Source: an uncultured Lachnospiraceae bacterium (lineage in GTDB: Bacteria; Bacillota; Clostridia; Lachnospirales; Lachnospiraceae). Taken from it: a DNA stretch of 64,000 bases. Both the position numbers and the translations under genes were made by a program. The stretch spans positions 1-64,000 of the forward strand of contig CAJTPS010000004.1 in NCBI GenBank assembly GCA_910578555.1, in the 5' to 3' direction. Positions 1-7,360 of this stretch are shown one piece after another (position 1 is the stretch's first letter; each line of letters starts with the position of its first letter). The notes beneath the pieces were generated by a model. It made no database searches and had not been told where the DNA came from. It saw only the letters and a list, made by a program, of their open reading frames with translations.

Positions 1-288
1 TATCTGGAGGATGGCCGCTGCAGCTTCACAAACAATCTCAGCGAGAACGCGATCCGTCCGTTTGCAGTCGGCAGGAAGAACTGGCTGTTCAGTGATTCTG
101 TAGAAGGAGCCAATGCCAGTGCTGTAGTCTATGCAATGGTTGAGATGGCAAAGGCGCACGACCTGAACATTTACGGATATCTGAAATTTCTGCTGGAACG
201 TCGGCCAACGAAAGAGATGACTGATAATCAGCTCGCAGAGCTTGCACCCTGGAGTGAAAAACTCCAATCTATCAAAAATCGCATGTGA
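1..288 (+). pseudogene. IS66 family transposase, C-terminal fragment (cut by window edge)
   Basis: The reading frame is open from base 1 and ends at TGA 286-288. The 95 visible residues include NNLSENAIRPFAVGRKNWLF, the conserved C-terminal catalytic block of IS66 (DDE) transposases, followed by the usual YLKFLLERRP and LAPW tail motifs. The upstream part of the protein and the accessory genes lie outside the window, so it cannot be said whether the element is intact. It sits beside a defence-type gene pair, a common place for insertion sequences. Family assignment is firm; functionality is unknown. Confidence 0.9.
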
Positions 289-363
289 ATTATAGTGAAT
301 TACTCCAACTCGCAAAGGGCTGGGGTAATTTTTTATCTGACCGCATTATTATTTGGCGGTTAC
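289..363 (+). mobile_element. Right end of the IS66-like element
   Basis: Non-coding tail after the transposase stop. It ends in ATTTGGCGGTTAC (351-363); read inwards this gives GTAACCGCC, matching the GTAA-type terminal inverted repeats typical of IS66 elements. The left end is outside the window, so the boundary is inferred from one side only. It lies about 80 bases beyond the stop codon of the minus-strand rloB-like gene, so the element appears to have landed just downstream of that gene without cutting it. Confidence 0.5.
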
Positions 364-440
364 GGTATATCAACTCATTTCTGCTTCATTTTCAAGATAT
401 TTGCATGTGTTTTTATATCTTACGCAAAGGCATATCTTTT

Positions 441-1313
441 CTAATTTCCGTACTTCTCCATCTTCTCTAAAAGCTTCCAAACATTACAACCGACGTTATC
501 AACCAGTTCTATTTCGTCCGAAACAAATTCTTTTGCTCTCTTAATTGCTAAATCTATAAATGGCATATAATTTTTTTGAAAATTAATCCCGCTTTTTGTA
601 TGATGTGCCTTCCTTGACACTTCTCTACTCACAAATGTATGTGCTGCTGAGACTTTCTTGTTTTCAATAATCATATCCATTTTATCCGCATATTCTGATT
701 TAACATCCGACAAATGAAGCAAAAGCCAGAACTCAAAACACGGGTTTGCAATATAACATGCATAATTTTTCTCTTTGCAGTAACGAATACAATCTAACAT
801 GTTAATTTCGGAATGCGTCTGCATATCCCTGTCAATTAATATTCCAAATTCATCCAGATCACTTCGATAGTTCTGCAGATACTTTCTATAATTTATATCA
901 TATCCTATCTTCATTAATTCTGTTATGAAAGCATTTCTGCTTTTTCTGGAAATCGTATCTTTTCCATCAAGATAATCCTGAATAAATTCTATTCCGTATT
1001 TTTTCACAAACTCAACCGGTATATCTTTTATCAATGATTCGTTTCCATTTTCTCTAAGCCTTAGATACTCCTCCAGAAGCTCTATGACTTGGAATGGCGC
1101 ACTTCCAGTATCCTTGCTACTCCTCTTTAGCACTTCAACGTCAACTTTTGCATTGATTCCTAAACGCCTTCTGTGTGCAGACACGCCTTCAAAATATTCC
1201 TTTTCAGTCGCATTTCCTTCCACTGATAAAAAGAATATTTTTGTCGGTTCAATTTTATCCTTTTCCTCTTCCCTCTCATATACTGTAGAACTTAATCTAT
1301 ATTTATTTTTCAC
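441..1313 (-). CDS. rloB: RloB-like TOPRIM-type nuclease, partner of the adjacent ATPase
   Basis: 290 residues from a GTG start at 1313. GGAGG lies six bases upstream, and the start overlaps the end of the ATPase gene by 11 bases, so the two are translationally coupled. Residues 25-45 carry FFLSVEGNATEKEYF, the glutamate motif of TOPRIM-like folds. A later GILIDRDMQ supplies the DxD acidic motif, and NPCFEFWLLLHL is a conserved RloB block. RloB proteins were first noted beside restriction genes (restriction-linked ORF). ATPase plus TOPRIM pairs (OLD/Gabija, PARIS) act in anti-phage defence. I infer the same here: an effector nuclease held by the ATPase. Upstream in-frame codons exist inside the ATPase gene but lack a ribosome binding site. 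Composition is AT-rich compared with the region to the right. Confidence 0.8.
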   Translation of the reverse strand: MKNKYRLSSTVYEREEEKDKIEPTKIFFLSVEGNATEKEYFEGVSAHRRRLGINAKVDVEVLKRSSKDTGSAPFQVIELLEEYLRLRENGNESLIKDIPVEFVKKYGIEFIQDYLDGKDTISRKSRNAFITELMKIGYDINYRKYLQNYRSDLDEFGILIDRDMQTHSEINMLDCIRYCKEKNYACYIANPCFEFWLLLHLSDVKSEYADKMDMIIENKKVSAAHTFVSREVSRKAHHTKSGINFQKNYMPFIDLAIKRAKEFVSDEIELVDNVGCNVWKLLEKMEKYGN

Positions 1314-2676
1314 AGATTTCCTCCAGTATATTTTTGTCATCGAATATAGGAATCGCACCGTATCTACCCAGTAAGTATTCTTTTTCAATTTTCTTATCAA
1401 ATCTTTCCTTAAATAAATTCAAGGAAAATACTTTTGAAGCATGGTCTTCCTGACGTTCTACAAACCAAATCTCATCTTGTCTCAGCAAGTCCAAGTCCAA
1501 AAGATTTGAATCATGGGTCGTTGCAATTAGTTGGCAATCCTCATTTGCTGTTAGATCATAAAACAACTCAAGAAATTTTCTTGTTAAATTTGTATGGAAA
1601 CTTCGATCAATTTCGTCAATCAAAATAACACTCTCTGCGCTCTCGTAATATAATGGTATAAGATCAAACAATCTCTTTGTCCCGTCTGATTCATCTGCAT
1701 ATTCAAACTTATCATCCGAATTTCCATGATCCAGCAACAGCTTATTGTAAACAATATTACCGTCCTCATCTTTATGAAGCTCAAATATTTGTTCATCAAC
1801 CTTAAACATAATCGGACTCTCACTCGCCGCATTTGATATGTCAATTTTAATTTTTTCTGCTTCACTTCTTGGAATATTATATAGGATTTTATCAAAATCC
1901 ATTTCTTTACTTTCCCCACCGACAAAATCAATTCCCGTATCAAAAAACTTCATAAGCGCTGAAAAAAATTCTTTCTTATGGTCATTTGCCGCAACCTCAT
2001 TCAATCCATTGTATTTAGAAGTCGGAAACAAAATTATCATATCGTCAAACCACTTGTATATTTTTTTTATTTCAGCAAAAACACCTTCTTTTTCATTGGC
2101 CCGAAGTGCAATATCACTGAGAATACTTTTTTTCTTATATGCATCAGATATGCTTTCATCAAACCCTTCCAAATAAAAATCCATTTTATTTTGTTCAGCC
2201 TTATTTGCAAATCTGGCTTCACTGGTAGCATGGCTTATACCATCTTCTCCGACCACACGATTTAACAAGTAAGTTTCCTCTCCTGTATCGCTAATTCTTA
2301 CCAGCCATTCACTCAATACCACTTTTTTGCTATATGAAACAGCTACGCCATATGAATATTCTACATTTCCAATCATAATCCTGTATTCAAACACCCCTGG
2401 CACGGTATACATTTCATTGATAATTCTAAAATATCTTTTGTTCAAATTTACATGGTCTAATCCATTTACAATGATTTCTCTTGAAAAACGTATTGCTTTT
2501 ACAAGATTGCTTTTACCACCTGCATTTGCTCCAAATATTAATCCGCTCTTTAAAATTCTTCTGTTGTTCCTAATTGCAACATGTTCTTTATGTCGGGTAA
2601 TTTTGCTCGCTACAAAAGATATGCTTTGTGTTTCTTTAAATGATTTATAGTTACTTACAGAAAATCCAACCAACAT
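1303..2676 (-). CDS. rloA: RloA-like AAA ATPase (AAA15/AAA21, SMC-like)
   Basis: 457 residues starting MLVGFSVSNYKSFKETQSIS, the usual N-terminus of OLD/RloA-type ATPases in which the first strand leads into the P-loop. Walker A is FGANAGGKSN (around residues 50-60). Walker B is VILIDEIDRSF (around 350), followed by a LIATTHDS switch motif. The middle is helical and probably forms the SMC-like hinge. It is the first gene of a two-gene operon with the RloB-like nuclease and overlaps it. A strong promoter (2720-2749) and an AGAGGG ribosome binding site precede it. In PARIS and related systems such an ATPase senses phage proteins and releases the TOPRIM effector; that role is inferred, not shown. 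Other possibility: an anticodon-nuclease-associated ATPase. Confidence 0.85.
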   Translation of the reverse strand: MLVGFSVSNYKSFKETQSISFVASKITRHKEHVAIRNNRRILKSGLIFGANAGGKSNLVKAIRFSREIIVNGLDHVNLNKRYFRIINEMYTVPGVFEYRIMIGNVEYSYGVAVSYSKKVVLSEWLVRISDTGEETYLLNRVVGEDGISHATSEARFANKAEQNKMDFYLEGFDESISDAYKKKSILSDIALRANEKEGVFAEIKKIYKWFDDMIILFPTSKYNGLNEVAANDHKKEFFSALMKFFDTGIDFVGGESKEMDFDKILYNIPRSEAEKIKIDISNAASESPIMFKVDEQIFELHKDEDGNIVYNKLLLDHGNSDDKFEYADESDGTKRLFDLIPLYYESAESVILIDEIDRSFHTNLTRKFLELFYDLTANEDCQLIATTHDSNLLDLDLLRQDEIWFVERQEDHASKVFSLNLFKERFDKKIEKEYLLGRYGAIPIFDDKNILEEICEK

Positions 2677-2719
2677 TTTTTTACCCTCTTTCTATTAGCT
2701 TTTGCAGTTAGCAAAATTC

Positions 2720-2749
2720 ATTATATTGTGTATTATTCACACTTGTCAA
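2720..2749 (-). promoter_or_regulatory. Promoter of the rloAB-like operon
   Basis: On the minus strand, TTGACA (2749-2744) and TATAAT (2725-2720) are separated by 18 bases. Both hexamers match the sigma-A consensus exactly. Transcription would begin near 2713, about 37 bases before the ATPase start codon at 2676. A consensus promoter suggests the pair is expressed constitutively unless a regulator acts. Confidence 0.75.
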
Positions 2750-2894
2750 CTTATATATCCTATTTTTTTATCATTTTTATTAACCATCGTATCATTCTTG
2801 TGATTTTTTCACTTTTACTATTGATTTCTTTTGCAATATGTGCTATCCTATATCCATAGTAAAAGCACACTTTGGCGCCAAGTGCTAATTTGGA

Positions 2895-2960
2895 AGAAAA
2901 AAAGATGGTCATTTTGACCATCCTTTCAAAATGAACTTGCATATACAAATTCAAAGTCGC
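2895..2960 (-). ncRNA. Candidate small RNA (about 65 nt) or attenuated leader
   Basis: A minus-strand promoter (TTGCAA 2995-2990, 17 bases, TATTAT 2972-2967) points at about 2960. Some 40 bases later comes a rho-independent terminator: GATGGTC and GACCATC (2922-2904) around a five-base loop, followed by a run of seven T. No credible reading frame fits between them. The same RNA can form a competing hairpin (CATTTTGA with TCAAAATG) that uses the terminator loop, so it may switch between two folds. It ends about 150 bases before the rloA promoter. No RNA family was recognised. Evidence is promoter plus terminator only. Confidence 0.35.
2904..2922 (-). terminator. Intrinsic terminator between rloA and the 3049 gene
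   Basis: Perfect 7-bp stem (GATGGTC / GACCATC) with loop AAAAT. On the minus strand it is followed by TTTTTTTCTT. On the plus strand no T-run follows, so it works towards rloA and would insulate that operon from upstream minus-strand transcription. Confidence 0.7.
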
Positions 2961-2966
2961 ATTTGA

Positions 2967-2995
2967 ATAATAACATACTCTAATATAGATTGCAA
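2967..2995 (-). promoter_or_regulatory. Promoter for the candidate small RNA
   Basis: TTGCAA (2995-2990) and TATTAT (2972-2967) with a 17-base spacer on the minus strand. It points away from the plus-strand gene at 3049 and towards a terminator only about 60 bases away. Both hexamers match the sigma-A consensus in four or five of six positions. Confidence 0.45.
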
Positions 2996-3048
2996 TCATT
3001 TTGAAAATATTTCTTCCTTTCAAAAATAGACGAAAGGAGGGCACTACT

Positions 3049-3312
3049 ATGGAATTTGATGGTGCAAAAATTATTGAACAAGGTGTTACATTTGCAATCG
3101 TAGCCGTAAAGTCATCTGCACTTACCAGCCCAGCCAAGGAGAACATCCGCGCAAGTTTTATTCCTTTTTTTGGCAACATACCGATTGTACTAATGGCGCA
3201 AAACGCCCGCGGAATCCCTACTTACGACGGCAGGCGTGATATTGTGCGATTTCTTGCAAATATCAATCCTGTTAAAATTCCCTGGAAACATTATTACGTT
3301 ACATCAGCATAG
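3049..3312 (+). CDS. Small conserved hypothetical protein (87 aa)
   Basis: Start chosen at ATG 3049 because GAAAGGAGG stands seven bases before it; an earlier in-frame ATG at 3001 has no ribosome binding site. The product begins MEFDGAKIIEQGVTFAIVAV, is soluble with no membrane segment, and ends WKHYYVTSA. Fourteen bases separate it from the DUF2188 gene, so the two are probably co-transcribed. Similar small proteins are often seen next to DUF2188 genes in Firmicutes, but I know of no function. It lies between the defence-like pair and the core genome and shares the AT-rich composition of the accessory patch. Confidence 0.7.
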   Translation: MEFDGAKIIEQGVTFAIVAVKSSALTSPAKENIRASFIPFFGNIPIVLMAQNARGIPTYDGRRDIVRFLANINPVKIPWKHYYVTSA

Positions 3313-3326
3313 AAAGGAGTTTAATA

Positions 3327-3554
3327 ATGCCTAATCAACATGTCGTACCAAATAATGGGCTATGGCAAGTAAAACGAGAAAACGCACCTAGAGCAACCAA
3401 GAATTTCAATACTCAAAAAGAGGCCATTTCTTACGCTCGCGATCTTGCCATTAACCAGCGCAGCGAAGTGGTTATCCATGGACGCGATGGAAAGATTCGA
3501 GACAAGGACAGTTACGGAAATGATCCTTGCCCAACCAGAGACACAAAATTTTAA
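3327..3554 (+). CDS. DUF2188 domain protein (75 aa)
   Basis: Preceded by AAAGGAG eight bases before the ATG. The sequence holds the DUF2188 pattern: W-x-V-K near the N-terminus, FNTQKEAISYARDLA in the middle, then EVVIHGRDGKIRDKDSYGND. In this family the C-terminal 'HGRDG-I--R-TYG-DP' block is nearly invariant, and it is present here. Function is unknown; the fold is small and possibly nucleic-acid binding by inference only. It is the second gene of a two-gene unit and is followed at once by a hairpin terminator (3559-3581). Confidence 0.8.
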   Translation: MPNQHVVPNNGLWQVKRENAPRATKNFNTQKEAISYARDLAINQRSEVVIHGRDGKIRDKDSYGNDPCPTRDTKF

Positions 3555-3558
3555 AAAA

Positions 3559-3581
3559 AGGGGCTGATTAACCCAGCCCCT
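3559..3581. terminator. Shared terminator between DUF2188 gene and subtilase
   Basis: 8-bp perfect stem AGGGGCTG / CAGCCCCT with a 7-base loop, lying between two convergent genes. On the minus strand it is followed by a long T-run (TTTTTTTAAAA), so it is a good terminator for the subtilase. On the plus strand the T-tract is weak (ACCCTTCTT), so termination of the DUF2188 unit may be partial. Confidence 0.8.
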
Positions 3582-3607
3582 ACCCTTCTTATATAATACT
3601 GTAATCT

Positions 3608-5320
3608 TCACGTCAGCCTTGCCAGCACCTCAAATGTGCCGTTGATATCCAGCTTGCCAAAGCCCCACCGGCGATCCGGATACACGATATTCTCCGACCT
3701 GTCAGCGCCGCGGATCAGAAAACTCTTGATCGCCCGGCTCTCCACCCCGGGTACATAACCGTTCACCACCGCCCACTCCATAAACTGTGCCGCGCAGCCG
3801 CCGGCAAGCGCAGCCGCCATGCAGGAACCGGTTTTGGGACCGAGCACCGTGGAGACATCTACGCCCGGCGCACACAGATCCGGTTTAATACCGCCGTTTT
3901 TCGTATACCCCCTGCCCGACTCCGGAAACCAGCTTCCCGATAACCCGTTGTATGCCGAAATGGTAATCACCCGCTCCGCGTTGGACGGCTCTGTCAATGT
4001 CACATTCGGATTTGGCGACAGAAAAACCACTTCCGTATCCAGGAACTCCGTAATCGGCAGCCACATATGAAATCCACCCGTCCCGCCTTCCTGCCCGTCC
4101 TCCGGAGAGTAAATGCGAAGATTCCATATACCGGGCGTAGGGTCCTCGAACCGAAAAAAAATCAGCTGCTCTCCCGCATCACGTTCCACAATCATATTGC
4201 TCACGAAGATGCGCGTTCTCTCAAAAATAAAGTCGATCTCTCTGCTTTCTCTGCTGCGGAAGTCGATCTCCTGTGATGTTTCTCCACCCGGAGACCGGAT
4301 TCGTGCCACATAGGCGTCCGGAAGTGCACCCCAGAGTTCAAGGCAAAATCCCTTCGTTTCCTCCGCCACACGCAGTTCCACTACATCCGGCACAGTGCCC
4401 GCATAATGATGCTCTTTATCGCCCTCGTTGCCACCGCATACGACGATCGCGCGGCTTCTCCGGTTGGCTACGCTGTTCAGGTAAGAGGCCAGCGGCGACG
4501 TTCCGTTATGGCTGCCCAGATTGGTGCCGATTCCCAGCACGATCACCACCGGTCTGTGCATGGCAATCGCCATTCGTTCCAGATAGCTGACCGCCTCCAT
4601 AATATCATTCTCCTGATAGACCAGCGCGTCGTCTGCAATCAGATAATAATCTTTCAGATACTGCTTTGCCTCCTTGACTTTAACAACTGCAATATCCGCC
4701 TGCGGCGCCGCACCCCTGAATGTTAATCCCTGATTTAATATACTGCCCGCTGCTACGGACGCAACCTGCGTCCCGTGTCCGTTTGTATCCGTGGTAGGTA
4801 CAAGCTGTTCCGGTACCGGTGTCTGCAGCGCACGGTCTATTTCCGCACGCGTATATTCCGTACCGTACAGAAACCCTTCCGGCGGTTCTCCATCCTGAAT
4901 CGTCTGATCCCAGATCGCCATGATCCGGCTGCTGCCGTCCTCCCGGCGGAATACGTCCAGCTCGTAACGTATGCCGGTATCTATAAACCCGAGCACAACA
5001 CCGGCTCCCTGAAGAGATAACGGCGGGTTCTGCACACGGATACTCCCCGTCTCCGCCAGGTTCTCCGGCTGGAAGACCTCTGCGCCGGTCCCGCCTTCTA
5101 TCTGCATTAGCCCGTATACAGACGGAATCGCCGTATAACCGTATACGCTGACGGAAACCGGCGGAATCATAGACCGGTTGACATTCGCCACACCGTAGCC
5201 CGCATCTATTTCATGAAAGCAAAAATCAATCGGCGATGTTGCGGACAATTCATCCGCCATTACATAATCCGTAATCAAATCAGCAAACTCGTTGGATATT
5301 ATTTTCTCCCTGCAGGTCAT
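3608..5320 (-). CDS. Subtilisin-like S8 family protease with Ser-to-Cys change at the active site
   Basis: 570 residues, the size of clostridial cytoplasmic/Csp-like subtilases. There is no signal peptide. The Asp motif is GFIDTGI (D114), the His motif NGHGTQVA (H182), and the oxyanion Asn lies in VVCGGNEGD. The region normally reading G-T-S-M-A reads GSCMAAALAGG instead, so the catalytic Ser position is Cys500 (codon TGC at 3823-3821). The rest of the motif is conserved and the frame is intact. The enzyme may be a cysteine variant, weakly active, or a pseudoprotease like the CspA/CspC proteins of clostridial spore germination. The start codon has only a weak ribosome binding site. It appears monocistronic, with a terminator just downstream. 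Confidence 0.9.
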   Translation of the reverse strand: MTCREKIISNEFADLITDYVMADELSATSPIDFCFHEIDAGYGVANVNRSMIPPVSVSVYGYTAIPSVYGLMQIEGGTGAEVFQPENLAETGSIRVQNPPLSLQGAGVVLGFIDTGIRYELDVFRREDGSSRIMAIWDQTIQDGEPPEGFLYGTEYTRAEIDRALQTPVPEQLVPTTDTNGHGTQVASVAAGSILNQGLTFRGAAPQADIAVVKVKEAKQYLKDYYLIADDALVYQENDIMEAVSYLERMAIAMHRPVVIVLGIGTNLGSHNGTSPLASYLNSVANRRSRAIVVCGGNEGDKEHHYAGTVPDVVELRVAEETKGFCLELWGALPDAYVARIRSPGGETSQEIDFRSRESREIDFIFERTRIFVSNMIVERDAGEQLIFFRFEDPTPGIWNLRIYSPEDGQEGGTGGFHMWLPITEFLDTEVVFLSPNPNVTLTEPSNAERVITISAYNGLSGSWFPESGRGYTKNGGIKPDLCAPGVDVSTVLGPKTGSCMAAALAGGCAAQFMEWAVVNGYVPGVESRAIKSFLIRGADRSENIVYPDRRWGFGKLDINGTFEVLARLT

Positions 5321-5558
5321 AATATGTTATCACAGCCAGTTCAATATATGCATTTTCAATAACGCAAGATATTATTTAGCTGTTCTTTCTGCATATTTTC
5401 CTATTATATTATGTTCTCACTGCCTGTTCTGTTATTATTGATTAGGATTCCCCGCACTGCACACGGTATTTCTGTACGCAGCCCGTTCCAATAACATGCG
5501 ATATATTAATTTCTGATATAACTTTCACCTCTCTACTATATTGTTTCAAAAAATATAC
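5321..5558. other. Intergenic stretch between subtilase and clpX-like gene
   Basis: AT-rich and non-coding. It must hold the subtilase promoter on the minus strand, but I could not pick a convincing -35/-10 pair. No repeat or RNA gene was seen apart from the terminator that starts at 5559. Confidence 0.4.
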
Positions 5559-5598
5559 CTTCGATTGCCAAGGATATACACACCTTTGACAATCGAAG
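5552..5598 (-). terminator. Terminator of the clpX-like gene
   Basis: On the minus strand CTTCGATTG (5598-5590) pairs with CAATCGAAG (5567-5559), with further pairing of AAGG and CCTT inside. It is followed by GTATATTTTTTG. It lies 30 bases after the clpX stop. Confidence 0.8.
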
Positions 5599-5627
5599 TT
5601 CTCAATCATGCTGCAGGCAAAACGCTT

Positions 5628-7235
5628 TTACCCTTCAATCACATTCAGTTTGTCCGGATGTTCCATGGCGTTGCTTCTGATATCGATGATCGGACCGCCG
5701 TTTCCCTCTATATATTCTCTGGTAATCGTCACTCTGCCGATATTGTCGTCCTTGGGCACCTCATACATAATATCCAGCATAAACTCTTCGATAATGGCGC
5801 GCAGCGCTCTGGCTCCTGTATCCTTCTCCATCGCTTTCTCAGCAATCGCCTCCAGTGCGCCCTGGTCGAACTCCAGCTTTACTTCGTCCAGTTCCAGCAG
5901 CTTCTGGTACTGCTTCAGAATCGCATTTCTGGGCTCCGAAAGAATCTTTACCAGCATATCCCTGCTTAAGCCCTCCAGTGTAAAGACGACCGGAAGCCGG
6001 CCGATAAACTCGGGAATCATGCCGAATTTCTTGATATCCTCCACAGTAACCATCTTCAGGATGTTCTTTTCTTTATCATATTTATCCCGCAGTTCGGCAT
6101 TGTATCCAATTGATGTCCGTTTATTTAATCTCTGTTTAATAATTTCCTCTAAATCCGGAAAGGCACCACCGCAGATAAACAGAATGTTTCTCGTATTCAC
6201 TGTCGCAAGCGGCACCATGGCGTTCTTGGAATTAGCGCCCACGGGCACCTCCACCTCCGCGCCCTCTAACAGTTTCAGCATCCCCTGCTGTACGGACTCA
6301 CCGCTGACATCACGGGAGTTGGTATTTTTTTTCTTAGCGATCTTATCGATCTCGTCAATAAAAATAATGCCCTGTTCCGCGCGCTCCACATCATTATCCG
6401 CCGCCGCCAGCAGCTTTGACACCACGCTCTCGATATCATCGCCGATATAACCGGCTTCCGTCAGTGACGTCGCATCTGTAATCGCCAGGGGCACATCCAG
6501 AAGTCTTGCCAGTGTCTTGACAAGATAGGTCTTGCCGCATCCGGTGGGACCGATCATGAGCATGTTGGACTTCTCGATCTCGATCTCGTCCATCGTGCCG
6601 GTCGCCACTCTCTTATAGTGGTTATATACTGCAACGGACACCACCTTTTTAGCATACTCCTGCCCGACCACATACTCATCCAGCTTCTCTTTGATCTTAT
6701 GCGGCGGCATGATGTTCCTGATATCAATCTCAGCCTTACTGCTGTCTTTCTTCTTTTTCTTCGGCTTCTGCTTGTTCGGAATCCCGCCGTCACCCTGCAG
6801 ATCTGCCAGATTGACGAAGCTGATGTTCGGAAATCCCTTACCGTTATTGAAATCAGACATCGTAGGCTGGTTCAGCATACCCTGATAGTCAAACTGGCTG
6901 ACGGTATCCATCGTTTTATGCATGCAGTCATCACAGACACAGATATGATTTGGCAGATGAAACATCTTGCCGGCCTTGCTCTCCGGCCTGCGGCAGATAA
7001 AGCAGACATCCTCGTAATCACTGTGCATTTCATCGTCTGCACTGCTTATTTCCTGCTTTCTGTCACCGGTCCGCTCTTCTTTCGGACCTTCGTCCGTTTC
7101 CCCGTTCTGCTCTTTCTTCATGCTTCTGAGCGCTTCTCTTTGTTCCGCGCCGTCTTCCAATTCCCTGAAATCGTACGTTCTGTTCTCATCTTCCGTAACG
7201 GTTCCGTTTATATCATCATGTCTGTCGTTATTCAT
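5628..7235 (-). CDS. clpX: ClpX-type AAA+ unfoldase with extended N-terminus
   Basis: 535 residues from ATG 7235, which has GGAGG six bases upstream; an upstream in-frame ATG is not supported. A polar, charged leader of about 75 residues precedes a zinc-binding domain (CFIC then CDDC, around residues 78-104). The ATPase core follows, with Walker A GPTGCGKTYL, TEAGYIGDDIE, Walker B IIFIDEIDKIAKK, and a C-terminal ClpX D2 domain. E. coli ClpX has 424 residues, so the N-terminus and the linker 'KPKKKKKDSSK' are additions. The loop that contacts ClpP reads SIGYN where classic ClpX has IGF, so ClpP docking is plausible. No clpP is nearby. This is likely a second ClpX paralogue, common in Lachnospiraceae, possibly dedicated to particular substrates. 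It has its own promoter at 7290-7318. Confidence 0.9.
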   Translation of the reverse strand: MNNDRHDDINGTVTEDENRTYDFRELEDGAEQREALRSMKKEQNGETDEGPKEERTGDRKQEISSADDEMHSDYEDVCFICRRPESKAGKMFHLPNHICVCDDCMHKTMDTVSQFDYQGMLNQPTMSDFNNGKGFPNISFVNLADLQGDGGIPNKQKPKKKKKDSSKAEIDIRNIMPPHKIKEKLDEYVVGQEYAKKVVSVAVYNHYKRVATGTMDEIEIEKSNMLMIGPTGCGKTYLVKTLARLLDVPLAITDATSLTEAGYIGDDIESVVSKLLAAADNDVERAEQGIIFIDEIDKIAKKKNTNSRDVSGESVQQGMLKLLEGAEVEVPVGANSKNAMVPLATVNTRNILFICGGAFPDLEEIIKQRLNKRTSIGYNAELRDKYDKEKNILKMVTVEDIKKFGMIPEFIGRLPVVFTLEGLSRDMLVKILSEPRNAILKQYQKLLELDEVKLEFDQGALEAIAEKAMEKDTGARALRAIIEEFMLDIMYEVPKDDNIGRVTITREYIEGNGGPIIDIRSNAMEHPDKLNVIEG

Positions 7236-7289
7236 CCTCAGCCTCCGCTTATATTCTGATATTCGATTCCCCTCTTCCTTTTTAATCAT

Positions 7290-7318
7290 AGTATAAAAAG
7301 AGGCATCCCACAAGTAAA
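7290..7318 (-). promoter_or_regulatory. Promoter of the clpX-like gene
   Basis: Minus strand TTTACT (7318-7313), 17-base spacer, TATACT (7295-7290). The start codon is 55 bases downstream of the -10 box. No CtsR-like or HrcA-like operator was recognised. Confidence 0.55.
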
Positions 7319-7336
7319 CAATTTCTAAACACGAAA

Positions 7337-7354
7337 GGCAGCCTTACGGCCGCC
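7337..7354 (-). terminator. Terminator of the degP-like gene
   Basis: Minus strand GGCGGCC-GTAA-GGCTGCC hairpin, followed by TTTCGTGTTT, seven bases after the protease stop codon. The stem has one internal mismatch; the T-tract is interrupted. Confidence 0.6.
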
Positions 7355-7360
7355 CTCCCT

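Noticed and set aside
2760..3179. Minus-strand open frame of 139 codons opposite the 87-residue gene
   Set aside because: No ribosome binding site, unnatural composition, and the plus strand has two well-supported genes; the region also holds the terminator at 2904-2922.
4067..4590. Several plus-strand frames over the subtilase gene
   Set aside because: They are shadows of the minus-strand gene, which has full protease motifs.
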